A DNA stretch of 64,000 nt from Tritrichomonas musculus (Eukaryota; Parabasalia; Tritrichomonadida; Tritrichomonadidae): assembly GCA_039105265.1 (NCBI GenBank), contig JAPFFF010000004.1, positions 2,108,001 to 2,172,000 on the forward strand, in the 5' to 3' direction. The notes beneath the pieces are model-generated. The model was not told the origin of the DNA, did no database searches, and was given only the letters and a program-made list of their open reading frames with translations. The stretch's first letter is position 1. Each line of letters starts with the position of its first letter. The position numbers and the translations under genes are program-made. Below, piece by piece: positions 11,077 to 20,604 of the stretch.

Positions 11077-11710
11077 TACAAGTTTAGTAGAGTAATTTTA
11101 GAGGGAAATGTTACTTTTGAAGGAAAATTTGACAAAAAGACGTTAAAGCTTTTTTTAATTTTAGTGAGAGGTATTCATGTGAAGTTAAAACTCGTTATTT
11201 GATTTTTTTATTTTTACTTTAATTGAATGAATATTTTATCTTAAGAAGTGCGAGAACTAAAAATAACGTATTTTTAAATTTAAAAAAGTGGATTTTTTCA
11301 CTAAATTGTTAATCAAATCAATGCTATTTTTAATATAATATAATGCATACCTAATGATATACATCATATTTAATTATTAGGTCGTTTTAATGTTTGCAGA
11401 AGTAAGTGGGAAAAAATGGTATTTTGGAAATTTCTAATTAGTTCTGATATATTGTTGATTTTAATATTATTTATTTATATTTAAATTAAATTATATATAT
11501 AGTTTTAATATAATATATAAAATAGTTTTTTAATTTATAGAGATATTAGTATTTAAAAAAAAAATAAATATAATATAAAAATATAGGGAGCTCTGGTGAA
11601 TTTCATAGGGATAACTATTTGTATTTTTATTATAATCAACATGTATATATACATATTTTCTTATTAATCTGAATCGCTCGCCGGGGGTAATTTTATTTTT
11701 ATTTTATAAA
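11077..11710. other. AT-rich non-coding DNA
   Basis: No ORF of note and no RNA gene is seen. A small inverted pair CCTAAT/ATTAGG lies near 11350-11383, and a short GC-richer patch (CGCTCGCCGGGGG) lies near 11674-11687. Confidence 0.6.
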
Positions 11711-12921
11711 ATTCTGAAGAAAAAATACGTTATAATTAATTCCCCTCAATTTCAAATTTTCATAAAAAAATGCAAAAAAATATGGTTTCTTATTGTTAAA
11801 TCGTAATGAAAATAAAGTGAATTAAAATATATACTATGATAAATATAAAAAAACTATCATTTCCCGATTTTATGCAACTTTGCCAAATTATTAAAATCAA
11901 GATATTTCAACCATCTTTTATTAAAATGTATGCTTATCCAACTCTTATTATGCACATTTGATAACTGATTTTAATTCCTCTATATATCTTTTGTTTTGTT
12001 TGATATTAAACAAAAAAAATGAAATTTAAAAATCTAAGCATTCCTAGAAAAATTGGCCCTATACATTTAACTGAAATCAATATTATAATATTAATACATA
12101 TTATAATTCATATGTATATTTTTTATTTTAAATTTAACCTATTTAATTTTAAGATATTTATAAAAAAATATAACGACTATTGCGAATTTAAATTTTAAAT
12201 GATTAATCAAATTTTTCATTCTGTTCTCACAAATTAATTTTTTATGCAAAAAATCATTTTTTTTATATTTTTATGCTTGAAACAATAACTATGAGCGATT
12301 TACATATAAATAAATTAAAAATTAGCTCTTTTTTTAGTAAGTTAAAAATTCTGAAGAAAAAAAACACGTTGTAATTATCTCCCCTCAATTTATAATTTTT
12401 AACAAAAAATATAAAAAAATGTGGTTCAAAGTTATAAAAATTTAATAAAAATTATATGAGATAATACATATATAGCGGTAATTATAAAAATATGATTAAT
12501 GACTTGTTTTCAGCAACTTAGTCTAAAAATTAAAATCAAGATATCTTGAGATAGTATGAGTAAAATTTGTCCATGATGTAATATATTCATTAATATCTTT
12601 GGATAATTGTATTTTCATCCAAAAATTCAGATATTGTCCAGAATTTGATAAAAAAAAGTCAATTTAATTTTCTGAAAGCTCCTAGAAAAAATGGCCCTAT
12701 AGTTTGGTTTACTAATGGTATTTATTAATATATAGGAAATATAATGCCGATATCAAAATTTATAGAGATTTTAACCTATTTGTTTTCAAGATATTTATTT
12801 AAATTTTATATTTGGTCAGATATTTTCGAAAATTTTGTTTAAAATTTTATAGCAAAAATGGCTCAAATCGTATTATTCTGAATCTTATCTTTCCAAAGAA
12901 AGAATTATTATTGTACATCAG
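11711..12921. repeat. Diverged tandem duplication, period about 638 bp
   Basis: Landmarks recur at a constant offset. ATTCTGAAGAAAAAA begins at 11711 and again at 12348. CCCCTCAATTT occurs in both. AAAATCAAGATAT occurs near 11893 and near 12531. CCTAGAAAAA.TGGCCCTAT occurs at 12043 and 12681. TTTAACCTATTT occurs near 12134 and 12772. Between landmarks the copies have diverged a lot, so the duplication is old. The second copy ends at the transposon at 12922. No coding frame is conserved between copies. It may be a decayed repeat family member present twice. Confidence 0.6.
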
Positions 12922-14112
12922 AGAACGTAGGAAACTATTTGAACTCCGACTACTTGCATATATGGAATATTTATTTATTATTAATGATATATTTAATTAA
13001 TATATTTAATAAAATATTAATTTTTCTAACGGTATGTTTTGAGATATTATCAAACATTTTTAATCTCAAAATTAACCCAAAAACTAAAAATTCAATGGTT
13101 TATAATAATTTTAATGCGAAAATAATGAAAATATTTTTCATCAAAACAAAGGAAATTCGATAAATTATGCATGAAAATGCGTATTATTATCGAGCGGTAG
13201 TATTATTAAAGAAGTTTACACAGCTAAGAATCAACACGAATGAATGCAATCCAGATTATGCCATAACTCAAGAAAAATTCAAAATTTGAAAAAGCAAACA
13301 GCAGTATGATTTAACTTACAAGCTCTTATCTTTGTATATTTGGTTATTTTATAAGCTTTGCTCTTCAAAAGTTGAAACAAATATTCAGTTTCAAAAAGCT
13401 ATTCAATCATCTTTTACTACTTGTTTTTAACGTATTTATCGTGTTAAAAGACTATTTTACGTACCAAATTTTACCTATTTGCATATGATATGAATCGAAA
13501 ATCATATCTTCATTTATTGCTAAGATAAAAAAGCAATACCTAAAAACTTTAGTAAAATAATGCGTATTATTTTTATATGATTTATTAAAATATAGTTTTT
13601 TTAAATACTTACCGAAATAAATATAATATATTAAAGATTTTAATATGTTCAATTTTACAATTATTCTCTCAAATTATACGTTTTTTTGTTTATACCATTT
13701 TGGCCCATCAAATATTGTGATAAAAAAATTGAAATAACTACTAAAATAAGAATATTGGGAATTGTTACGCATTAAAAGGAAATATTATTATATAAATATA
13801 TTTTCAATAAAATGATAATTGAAAATATTCAGATAGTAAAATATGTTAATCCTTCATTTTGTTCATTTTTTTATTTTATTTTTCAATGCTTTTTTGACGA
13901 TAGGCATTGAATTTTCATGTAAACTTTTCATTTAATATTTCGCCTTTAAAATGATACGTGATGTAATTAATTTAAACTCTTTTAATTAATTATTTACTTA
14001 TAAAGATACTTATTAATATACAAGTGAAATTGTTTTTCAAATCTTTATATATTCACCTAAAAAGAGTGTTTTTTGTTTTAACGTATTTCACCGCCATAGT
14101 TTCCTACGTTCT
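12922..14112. mobile_element. Non-autonomous DNA transposon, 17-bp TIR and 8-bp target duplication
   Basis: AGAACGTAGGAAACTAT at 12922-12938 is repeated in perfect inverted form at 14096-14112. The flanks are identical: TACATCAG at 12914-12921 and TACATCAG at 14113-14120. An 8-bp duplication fits hAT, Merlin, P or some Mutator-like families, and the TIR alone does not decide among them. The interior (1191 bp) is AT-rich with only short chance ORFs and no transposase. The element inserted into or beside the older 638-bp duplication, so it is younger than that duplication. The perfect TIR and target duplication suggest it is not very old. Confidence 0.8.
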
Positions 14113-14601
14113 TACATCAGACTTTTCAATCTCTTTCAGCTGTATCACATCATTGGGATTATAACGATTTGAGTCATCATCTCAATAATTCCAGTCAATG
14201 TTCAGCTCATCACTTTTTATCTTGATATTTTGGTTTTTTTTTTTTGGTTGGGATTCCCATATATATTTATTTGTGTTCTAAAAGAGAGAAAATGTAATTA
14301 CTCTCCAACATTTATAAAATTATAATTGAATGGTTTATTTTTTATTTTATTAAAATTTTAAAACACAAATATTTTTACTCCTAGTGACTAATATAATTTA
14401 AAATCCTATCATAATAGAGAAGGATATATATATATATATATATATTATTTTATAATTTAATAATAATGAAATCAACCAGCTCTCGCACCTCTTTATCTTA
14501 TGAAAAAATATTAAGATTATTTACTTCTATATATGCAATACTGACATTTGCCATAATTGGTTTTAATGGATGTTGAGAATTTTAAAACCATTTAAAAAAT
14601 A

Positions 14602-14916
14602 ATGTTTCGTCTATATCTCGAGTCAAATAAAATATTTATGAATTACAAATATATAATAATATTTTATATTTTATTTATCTTAATATACACTTTAATCAAA
14701 AACTATAATACACCTTTGGTCAAAATTGAATTAAATTTCACCTTTGGGTGTCTTATCGTTTTTGATTTCAGTTTAATAAAACAAAACCCCAAAAAAATAA
14801 GACCTGAACTTATCCAGCCATCATATTGTTTTAAAATATTTTGGATAATAATTATTTTAAGTATATTATTATTTGCATTTGTAATTATAATTGTAAACTA
14901 TTTTATTTCTTTTTGA
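14602..14916 (+). CDS. Doubtful small membrane protein
   Basis: A 104-residue ORF with two strongly hydrophobic stretches (about residues 16-33 and 76-100, the latter Ile/Leu-rich). It could be a small two-helix membrane protein or a chance ORF in AT-rich DNA, where ATT/TTA/TTT codons give false membrane segments. Its 3' end forms one arm of the hairpin at 14894-15046. No homology is recognised. Confidence 0.2.
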   Translation: MFRLYLESNKIFMNYKYIIIFYILFILIYTLIKNYNTPLVKIELNFTFGCLIVFDFSLIKQNPKKIRPELIQPSYCFKIFWIIIILSILLFAFVIIIVNYFISF

Positions 14917-15046
14917 TTAAGATATTTTTATAAAAAAAATTTTTTCAGTTATTTTTTCATAAAGCTCATAGAATTTAATTTTTTTATTTTTATTTTTATT
15001 TTTATTTTTTTTTAATTAATTTATCAAAAAGAAATAAAATAGTTTA
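14894..15046. repeat. Hairpin with 24-bp perfect stem
   Basis: The arm at 14894-14917 (TAAACTATTTTATTTC and on) is perfectly complementary to 15023-15046. Both outer ends are TA, as for a Tc1/mariner MITE of about 150 bp, but TA is common here, so the class is uncertain. It lies 64 bp before the 23-bp satellite. Confidence 0.45.
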
Positions 15047-15109
15047 ATCTCATAGCCAGATGAATCCCACAACCAGATAATCCTACCGCCAGATAATATT
15101 ATCTTAAAT

Positions 15110-15690
15110 ATTGACAAACATTGATGCTAGCAACAGATAAATATTGATGCTAACAACAGATAAACATCGATGCTGACAACATGCAAACATCGATGCTGAC
15201 AACATACAAACATCGATGCTGACAACATACAAACATCGATGCTGACAACATACAAACATCGATGCTGACAACATTCAAACATCGATGCTGACAACAGAAA
15301 AACATCTATGCTAACAACAGACAAACATCTATGCTAACGACAGACAAACATTGATGCTAACAACAGATAAACATTGATGCTAACAACATACAAACATCGA
15401 TGCTAACAACATTCAAACATCGATGCTGACAACAGAAAAACATCGATACTAACAACATTCAAACATTGATGCTAACAACAGATAAATATCTATGCTAACA
15501 ACAGATAAACATCGATGCTAACAACATTCAAACATCGATGCTGACAACAGAAAAACATCGATGCTAACAACAGATAAACATCGATGCTAACAACATACAA
15601 ACATCGATGGTGACAACATACAAGCATCGATGCTAACAACAGACAAACATTGATGTTGACAACAGAAAAACATCGATGCTAACAACATTA
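15110..15690 (+). repeat. 23-bp satellite array A (about 25 copies)
   Basis: Tandem units have the core ACATCGATGCTGACAAC plus a variable AT/AG-rich hexamer (ATACAA, ATTCAA, AGAAAA, AGATAA). Each full unit contains the palindrome CATCGATG. Units vary at a few positions (CTATG for CGATG, CTAAC for CTGAC). The array ends about 100 bp before the left TIR of Polinton 1. The same unit in the same orientation forms array B at 34907-35270. Variants are shared by all units and no unique spacers occur, so this is not a CRISPR array. Confidence 0.9.
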
Positions 15691-15790
15691 GAGAGTAAGG
15701 GTGTTGATTTGGTGGGGTGAGATAAAATTGAAAATTGACGGTCGCCACTTTGAATCTTCATTTTAGAATTTACATCTTTGAACTTGTTTT

Positions 15791-15850
15791 AGTAGTATAT
15801 ATGAGTCGGTTTCCGCAGGGCTAAAGCCCACCGTCAACACGACTAATGAA
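15791..15850 (+). repeat. Left terminal sequence of Polinton 1
   Basis: It starts AGTAGTATATATGAGTCGG, followed by TTTCCGC, a hairpin GGGCTAAAGCCC at 15818-15829, and CGTCAACACGA. It matches the Polinton 2 TIR over most of the first ~55 bp. Without a right copy its full TIR length cannot be set. Confidence 0.7.
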
Positions 15851-15890
15851 TAAAAATAATATGAACTTATTGTTTGACATCAATTGATGT

Positions 15891-16118
15891 TCATTTATTG
15901 GACAACTCATTTAATTCATCTTCAAGTTGATGCAGTTTGTGTTTGAGGCTGTTGATGTCTTCGATAAGAGACTCACGAACGGCAAGACCGTCAGAGCCCA
16001 ACATTCCTGATTTGATATTGTTGAGACATTGTTTGTAATCATAACACTTTTCTTTCAATCCTCGTTTGATTCGTTTTAGTTCTGGTATTTCTTTCTTGTA
16101 TTCTGTTAGTTCACTCAT
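15891..16118 (-). CDS. Small coiled-coil protein (Polinton 1)
   Basis: 75 residues, charged and helical, with heptad-like Leu spacing in residues 45-72 (INSLKHKLHQLEDELNEL). Function unknown. It is the outermost gene of the element. Its ATG (AAATG context) faces the ATG of the next gene only 14 bp away, through the near-palindrome at 16116-16135. Confidence 0.5.
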   Translation of the reverse strand: MSELTEYKKEIPELKRIKRGLKEKCYDYKQCLNNIKSGMLGSDGLAVRESLIEDINSLKHKLHQLEDELNELSNK

Positions 16119-16135
16119 TTAATAATAATTAAATG
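16116..16135. promoter_or_regulatory. Near-palindrome joining two divergent start codons
   Basis: CATTTAATAATAATTAAATG carries the start codon of the minus-strand gene at its left end and of the plus-strand gene at its right end. Any promoter for each gene must overlap the other gene or lie within this 20-bp stretch. Confidence 0.4.
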
Positions 16136-16366
16136 TCTGCTATTAATCAATTAAGAACCGTTCATGACGATAAGCATAAAAACCATTTTGATAGATTACA
16201 ATTAACGATGCAAAAGAATAGAACAAAAATAAATTCAGCACCAACAGTGAAATGTTATAATGAAAAAGGAAATATATTTCATGAACCACCTCCAAAAACG
16301 ACTAAATCATTAAATCATCATGATTCACTTAATCATTCTGTGGTTGTCAGGAGCAACAACATTTAA
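16133..16366 (+). CDS. Small basic protein of unknown function (Polinton 1)
   Basis: 77 residues, rich in His, Asn and Lys, with no recognised domain. Its AAATG start and its place opposite the coiled-coil gene support it as real. Its 3' end overlaps the 3' end of the next minus-strand gene by about 40 bp, which is unusual and keeps the confidence low. Confidence 0.35.
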   Translation: MSAINQLRTVHDDKHKNHFDRLQLTMQKNRTKINSAPTVKCYNEKGNIFHEPPPKTTKSLNHHDSLNHSVVVRSNNI

Positions 16367-16801
16367 TACATATTCATTAATAACTTTTGATTGTTGGTCG
16401 ACAACGTTTGAAAGCTTATTAATATGTTCTTCAAGTATTTTATTTTTGTTGTTCAATTGATTTATTAATTCATTGAGTTCGTTAATCGATTCTTTCATTA
16501 ATGATATATCAGCTTTGATGTTGTCATTTTCAAGTGTTTTAGTGATTGTGTTCCCAACTTTCTTCAAATAAATGTCGCCGTTAAGTCTTTTACCGTCTGT
16601 ACAATTTCGCTTAGTGATTTTGTATTCGTTGCCGTCATTAGTGATGATTTTATAAATCTTGTTCAAATAGTTAGTCGTTTGTGATTTCATTTGCTCGATA
16701 TTCTTTTGATAGAACAAATTGAACTCTTCAATTGATTTAAATACTTTTGATTCATTTACATTATCATTTATAACTTTAAGTTCATTAATGTTTTCATTCA
16801 T
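16325..16801 (-). CDS. Helical coiled-coil protein (Polinton 1)
   Basis: 158 residues, Asn/Lys/Glu-rich. A long helical C-terminal half (LMKESINELNELINQLNNKN onward) has coiled-coil spacing. It starts in an AAATG context. Function unknown. It neighbours the pVI-like gene on the same strand (36 bp apart) and may be a virion or assembly component. Confidence 0.5.
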   Translation of the reverse strand: MNENINELKVINDNVNESKVFKSIEEFNLFYQKNIEQMKSQTTNYLNKIYKIITNDGNEYKITKRNCTDGKRLNGDIYLKKVGNTITKTLENDNIKADISLMKESINELNELINQLNNKNKILEEHINKLSNVVDQQSKVINEYVLNVVAPDNHRMIK

Positions 16802-16837
16802 TTATAATTATATTAAATCATTATAATTCATTGTTTT

Positions 16838-17092
16838 TCATTTAACTTCATTCAATATTGATTTTCCAAATCTCCCAACTCTGTCAGCAACATTTAAACC
16901 TGTATCAATTGCGTCAACAACCTGACCGACACCAGGAATGAATTGTGTAATCGGTTTAACTCTGTCAACGATTTGCTTTCCAACATCAACAACTTTTGGT
17001 AATGCTTTAACTGCTTTCTGAGCGAATGATTTTACTTTGCCGCCAATTGATTTAAATGCGTTCTTGATTTTGTTGAATATACCGACACCCAT
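16838..17092 (-). CDS. Small amphipathic virion-type protein (pVI-like candidate, Polinton 1)
   Basis: 84 residues, Gly/Val/Lys-rich, with an amphipathic N-terminal part (MGVGIFNKIKNAFKSIGGKV) and a central FIPGVGQVVDAIDTGLNVADRVG stretch. Such short, glycine-rich amphipathic proteins next to capsid genes in Polintons and adenovirus-like viruses are usually minor virion or membrane-active proteins. It is divergent from the major capsid gene (49 bp apart). Polinton 2 has a similar protein at 41186-41641. The function is inferred from composition and place. Confidence 0.45.
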   Translation of the reverse strand: MGVGIFNKIKNAFKSIGGKVKSFAQKAVKALPKVVDVGKQIVDRVKPITQFIPGVGQVVDAIDTGLNVADRVGRFGKSILNEVK

Positions 17093-17141
17093 AATTTAAT
17101 TAATGATAAAAGTGTTTTATTTCCTTTTTATTCAATCATAA

Positions 17142-19085
17142 ATGTTATACAGAAACGAGAGAGCCCATAATCTTCGCACTGAAACAGGAAACGTTCTTCA
17201 TGCATTTGAAGAGATGAGAAACATGATTAATGTCAATGACGGTACGCGTTCATTTTCATTTAGAACTGTTGACTGTCATGACCAACCAGCTCCATTTCAT
17301 CAAGGACAATATTCGCAAATAAGTTTAACACATCCTGACCACTTCATAAGTGATATTGATAAAGGTTTCTTAACATTTCACGTTAAATTAGATTTGTCAT
17401 TGAATACAGATATGAGTAAATTAAATGAAATCAATGACCCCAACAACTTGTACAAACTGTTTGTCGGTTTCAAATCATCAAACCAGTTGTTTGACAGGTT
17501 AGAGATTCTTCATAATAATGTCAATGTCGGATACCAACAGAATGAATGCATTCGTGAGGGCTTCTTATATTCTTCAGTTAAACCAGAAGCCGAGAAGAAA
17601 CGTCGCAGATTCGTTCATTCATTGTGGGAAAACATTAGCAACTATTCACAGACACATGCAGGAGCTTATGTTAACTTGAATTCATTTAAGAACACAGGAA
17701 GAAGTGAAGTCGAATTTGATTTGAATGTTCCTTTTGATGATTTGCTTGCATTACAGGCATTCGATTTATTCCCTAACGGAATCATTGGTGATTTATCAAT
17801 TCGTTTTCAAGTTAGTCCCGCTGGTCTTGTTTGGGCAGTATTAGACCCTTACACAGTTGCTGAAGCAAAAGTATTTCTTGAAGACAATGATTCAATATCG
17901 ATGGAAGAATTAAACAGACTAAAGGAAATCAAAGCACGAGGACACCTCAAACATCAATTCACACAAATTGGTAATCAAGCAGTGATTCCAGGACCTGGAG
18001 ACAATCCAGACCCACCATCACCTGAACCAACACCAACGAAATATCAATTGAAGTATGAAGTTAGAGAACAATACGTATCTGCATCTGGAGGTGATTTCGA
18101 TGAACTGATTGAAAATTGTTCATTAATATTTAGCTTTACTGATGATGAATTTACTGAACTTGGAATTGAAAAGACTGATGATAATAAAGCAATTTGTCAA
18201 GCCCATTATACCAAAGAACATGGTAAATTACCTCAACCATCACATGCAGGTCATGTTTACGTTAACTTTGTATCTAAAACTGAAGCCAACAAGTTGATGA
18301 GCGCTCATTATTCAAAACAAACAGCAACATTAACAGTTAATCGAATGACCATCACAGCTTGTAAATCTAATATGCAAGGCTTTGGAGTTTGTGAAGCTAC
18401 AAGACAAGGAATTGAAGACATTTTAAGACAAGGTTTAATCATTCCTTCACAAAAAGTTGATTATCATGCTTTTCCAATCGCTCCAGCAGCAAACGGAATC
18501 AAGTCAACATTGAATATCCCATTAATCAATGCAACTAATTTATCAATCATGTTTCCAAAGCATCATAATGATTTAACTGTCTTTGAAAACCCAGTTTATC
18601 AAAATTGTTTCTTGAATATTGGTGGAAAGAACTTCCCAGACGAAAACGTTTCAACCATTGGTGCACGATTCTTTGAAAATCAATTAACGGCTGGTGATTT
18701 AGATGCAATCACTCTTTCATGCACAAAGGAATTTGAGGATTCGATGACAATGCCAAAGAATGACGCTAACGGTAAGAGATACAACAACACAATCAGTGAT
18801 GCAACATCATTTGTATTCAACATTCAAACAGAACGAGCAAGTGCAGGATATTGTTATGACGGACTTGATGGAGGTTTCGGAAACGTTCAGATACAAGTCA
18901 ATGGGCAACCAATATATACAGGAGATGATGACACATATTTCAATGTTGTTGAACCAGATGGAACCATTGTCAAACCTCCTCCGACTCAACTTTGGATAAC
19001 TAGGGACTCTTACTTTAAACTATCGCTTGACGGTTTAGAATATCATGATGATTCAACACCAGAAGGTTCACAAGCAAATGAATAA
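17142..19085 (+). CDS. Major capsid protein candidate, double jelly-roll (Polinton 1)
   Basis: 647 residues. The N-terminal region resembles the Polinton 2 capsid candidate in order and pattern: a segment like LFVGFKSSNQLFDRLEILHNN here against VWFGFKDARDAVEKYEIVAN there, then QNECIREGFL against QNFGCEESFL, then RFQVSPAGLVW against RLYFSTAGMVY. Size, beta-rich composition and position beside the pVI-like gene fit the Polinton double jelly-roll capsid protein. Residues ~285-300 are a Pro-rich linker (PDPPSPEPTPT), and what follows may be an inserted surface domain. The start is AAATG after a T-rich leader. The fold is inferred and not seen directly. Confidence 0.65.
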   Translation: MLYRNERAHNLRTETGNVLHAFEEMRNMINVNDGTRSFSFRTVDCHDQPAPFHQGQYSQISLTHPDHFISDIDKGFLTFHVKLDLSLNTDMSKLNEINDPNNLYKLFVGFKSSNQLFDRLEILHNNVNVGYQQNECIREGFLYSSVKPEAEKKRRRFVHSLWENISNYSQTHAGAYVNLNSFKNTGRSEVEFDLNVPFDDLLALQAFDLFPNGIIGDLSIRFQVSPAGLVWAVLDPYTVAEAKVFLEDNDSISMEELNRLKEIKARGHLKHQFTQIGNQAVIPGPGDNPDPPSPEPTPTKYQLKYEVREQYVSASGGDFDELIENCSLIFSFTDDEFTELGIEKTDDNKAICQAHYTKEHGKLPQPSHAGHVYVNFVSKTEANKLMSAHYSKQTATLTVNRMTITACKSNMQGFGVCEATRQGIEDILRQGLIIPSQKVDYHAFPIAPAANGIKSTLNIPLINATNLSIMFPKHHNDLTVFENPVYQNCFLNIGGKNFPDENVSTIGARFFENQLTAGDLDAITLSCTKEFEDSMTMPKNDANGKRYNNTISDATSFVFNIQTERASAGYCYDGLDGGFGNVQIQVNGQPIYTGDDDTYFNVVEPDGTIVKPPPTQLWITRDSYFKLSLDGLEYHDDSTPEGSQANE

Positions 19086-19172
19086 ATAAATTGATTTCAT
19101 TAAATAATCATTTTGCTTTGCAAAAGGGAACAGAGTTCCTTCATAAATTAATGCTTTATTTTTGCGATTCAA

Positions 19173-20252
19173 ATGAATGAATCAATCAACTATCCTTTCA
19201 AATCTAAATACAAGTACATCAAAGACACGGGCATTAAAACCGAGCCCTATATTAAGGATTACCAATTGAAGACAGTAAAGAAACTATCAAAACCTGACTT
19301 CTCATTTGAACCGTATGCGTACGAAATTGATATAATGTTTGCATTAAATAAAGCTTATTTAGTAATAATCAATGTAAACACCAAATACCTAATTGTTGAA
19401 CCAATTGATTACAAGTCTGAGTATTATGTAATCAAAGTAATTGATAAACTAGTCAATAAAAGAAATATCAGAATTGAAACAATTAAATGTGATGGTGAAA
19501 AGGCTTTTATATCAAATGCATTCAAAAGTTATTGCAACGGTGAAGAGCAAAGATATCAATTAGACAAACACACAATTAAATTCAAAGCACCAAACAAAAT
19601 AAAGTTAATCATTGATGATTCACCTTTCACGAATGCACATAAATGTGTCGATGCAGTAATCAGAACATTACGAAATGCTTTCGGTCAATCACAACAACGA
19701 ATGACAAACAATGTATTGATACAACAAACGGTTGAATGGTACAATAACACGCCTCATGCATCTCTTCGTTTATTGAATCCTTTATACACATCATTTGACG
19801 AAGAAACTGATGAATACCTTGACAAACGACAATCAAAATACATTTATCTAACACCTCAACAGATGCAAGATGACCGCGACCTTGAATGGCAATACATTAG
19901 AGCCAAATCAATGCAATTGAAAGAGATTCAACAAAAACAACGATTTAAAGGTCTTCTGTCATATAAACCCAAAAATATAATACTCATTCACACCGATTAC
20001 GGAAAAACAGAAAAGAAACATGAAAAGCGAAGAAGAGTGTTCAATGAACTTGCTGAATTCATTTGTTATGAATCAGGAAACGTTAAATGTAAACTATTAA
20101 ATCCTTTGCGTCAAACTAACAAAACACTGAAGAACAAAACAATAATAACAGTTCCAATCATGTACACAAAATATGTTTGTTCATCAATAGATGCTTTGAA
20201 TGATGATTATAAAGTATTCTTTTTGACTTATAAAACGCAAAATGAAAGCTAA
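19173..20252 (+). CDS. Retrovirus-type (rve) integrase (Polinton 1)
   Basis: 359 residues. The RNase H-like integrase core begins near residue 48. Acidic residues lie at D53 (YEIDIMFALNKAYLVIINV) and D107 (IETIKCDGEKAF), and the typical WYNNTPHASLRLLNP segment follows the core. Polinton integrases insert the element and make 6-bp target duplications. The C-terminal ~110 residues are basic. The gene overlaps the next gene by 11 bp. No reverse transcriptase is present, so a retroelement is excluded. Confidence 0.85.
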   Translation: MNESINYPFKSKYKYIKDTGIKTEPYIKDYQLKTVKKLSKPDFSFEPYAYEIDIMFALNKAYLVIINVNTKYLIVEPIDYKSEYYVIKVIDKLVNKRNIRIETIKCDGEKAFISNAFKSYCNGEEQRYQLDKHTIKFKAPNKIKLIIDDSPFTNAHKCVDAVIRTLRNAFGQSQQRMTNNVLIQQTVEWYNNTPHASLRLLNPLYTSFDEETDEYLDKRQSKYIYLTPQQMQDDRDLEWQYIRAKSMQLKEIQQKQRFKGLLSYKPKNIILIHTDYGKTEKKHEKRRRVFNELAEFICYESGNVKCKLLNPLRQTNKTLKNKTIITVPIMYTKYVCSSIDALNDDYKVFFLTYKTQNES

Positions 20253-20592
20253 ACAACCAATCACAAAACGATACTATCACACACAATCAAAAGATTTTAA
20301 TCTTCCTGATGATTTCGTTTATAGTCGCAACAAGAAGTACATTGTTGTTCAGTATTGTGGGGCTGTTGTCAATCAACATATTGTCGGTGATTTGATGGTT
20401 CATTCAGATATAGTTGAATTCATGCCTTTCTGCGACCATTTCATTATGCTTGCTAACAGACGACAAACGAAATATCGAAAATATGAGTGTCTGAACAATA
20501 CAAAAAAAGAGTATCATTTATGGTTTACAGATATGAAAGGAAACGTTATTGAACCTGAATCATTTATATTCAGTTGTCTTTTGATTTATTAA
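20242..20592 (+). CDS. Penton-like minor capsid candidate (Polinton 1)
   Basis: 116 residues, beta-rich. The segment FNLPDDFVYSRNKKYIVVQY resembles FNFPPEWSTANKGESIVGVR of the Polinton 2 protein at 38126-39130, and the end (EYHLWFTDMKGNVIEPESF) resembles its end (RFWIDFYSDAHYNCPTK). The C-terminal pattern 'L-F-D-x-x-G-x-x-I-x-P-x-x-F' is common in single jelly-roll penton proteins of Polintons and virophages (family knowledge). It overlaps the integrase gene by 11 bp. Confidence 0.4.
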   Translation: MKAKQPITKRYYHTQSKDFNLPDDFVYSRNKKYIVVQYCGAVVNQHIVGDLMVHSDIVEFMPFCDHFIMLANRRQTKYRKYECLNNTKKEYHLWFTDMKGNVIEPESFIFSCLLIY

Positions 20593-20604
20593 TGACTATT
20601 CAAA

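Larger units (their letters stand above)
14113..15109. other. AT-rich non-coding DNA next to the satellite
   Basis: It holds a T-run at 14237-14248, an (AT)n microsatellite near 14428-14447, one weak ORF and a hairpin, both listed separately. CCAGAT occurs several times at 15056-15097, just before the satellite starts. Confidence 0.55.

Noticed and set aside
12812-13652. Three short ORFs (62-74 residues) in AT-rich DNA, two of them inside the 1.19-kb transposon
   Set aside because: Composition is that of random AT-rich DNA, and none resembles a transposase.
15127-15324. 65-residue minus-strand ORF with a CCQHRC-like repeat
   Set aside because: It is only the translation of the 23-bp satellite (23 codons per three units).
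15110-15690. Regular repeat array considered as CRISPR
   Set aside because: The units are fully tandem, with no unique spacers and no cas genes, and the host is eukaryotic. It is satellite DNA.
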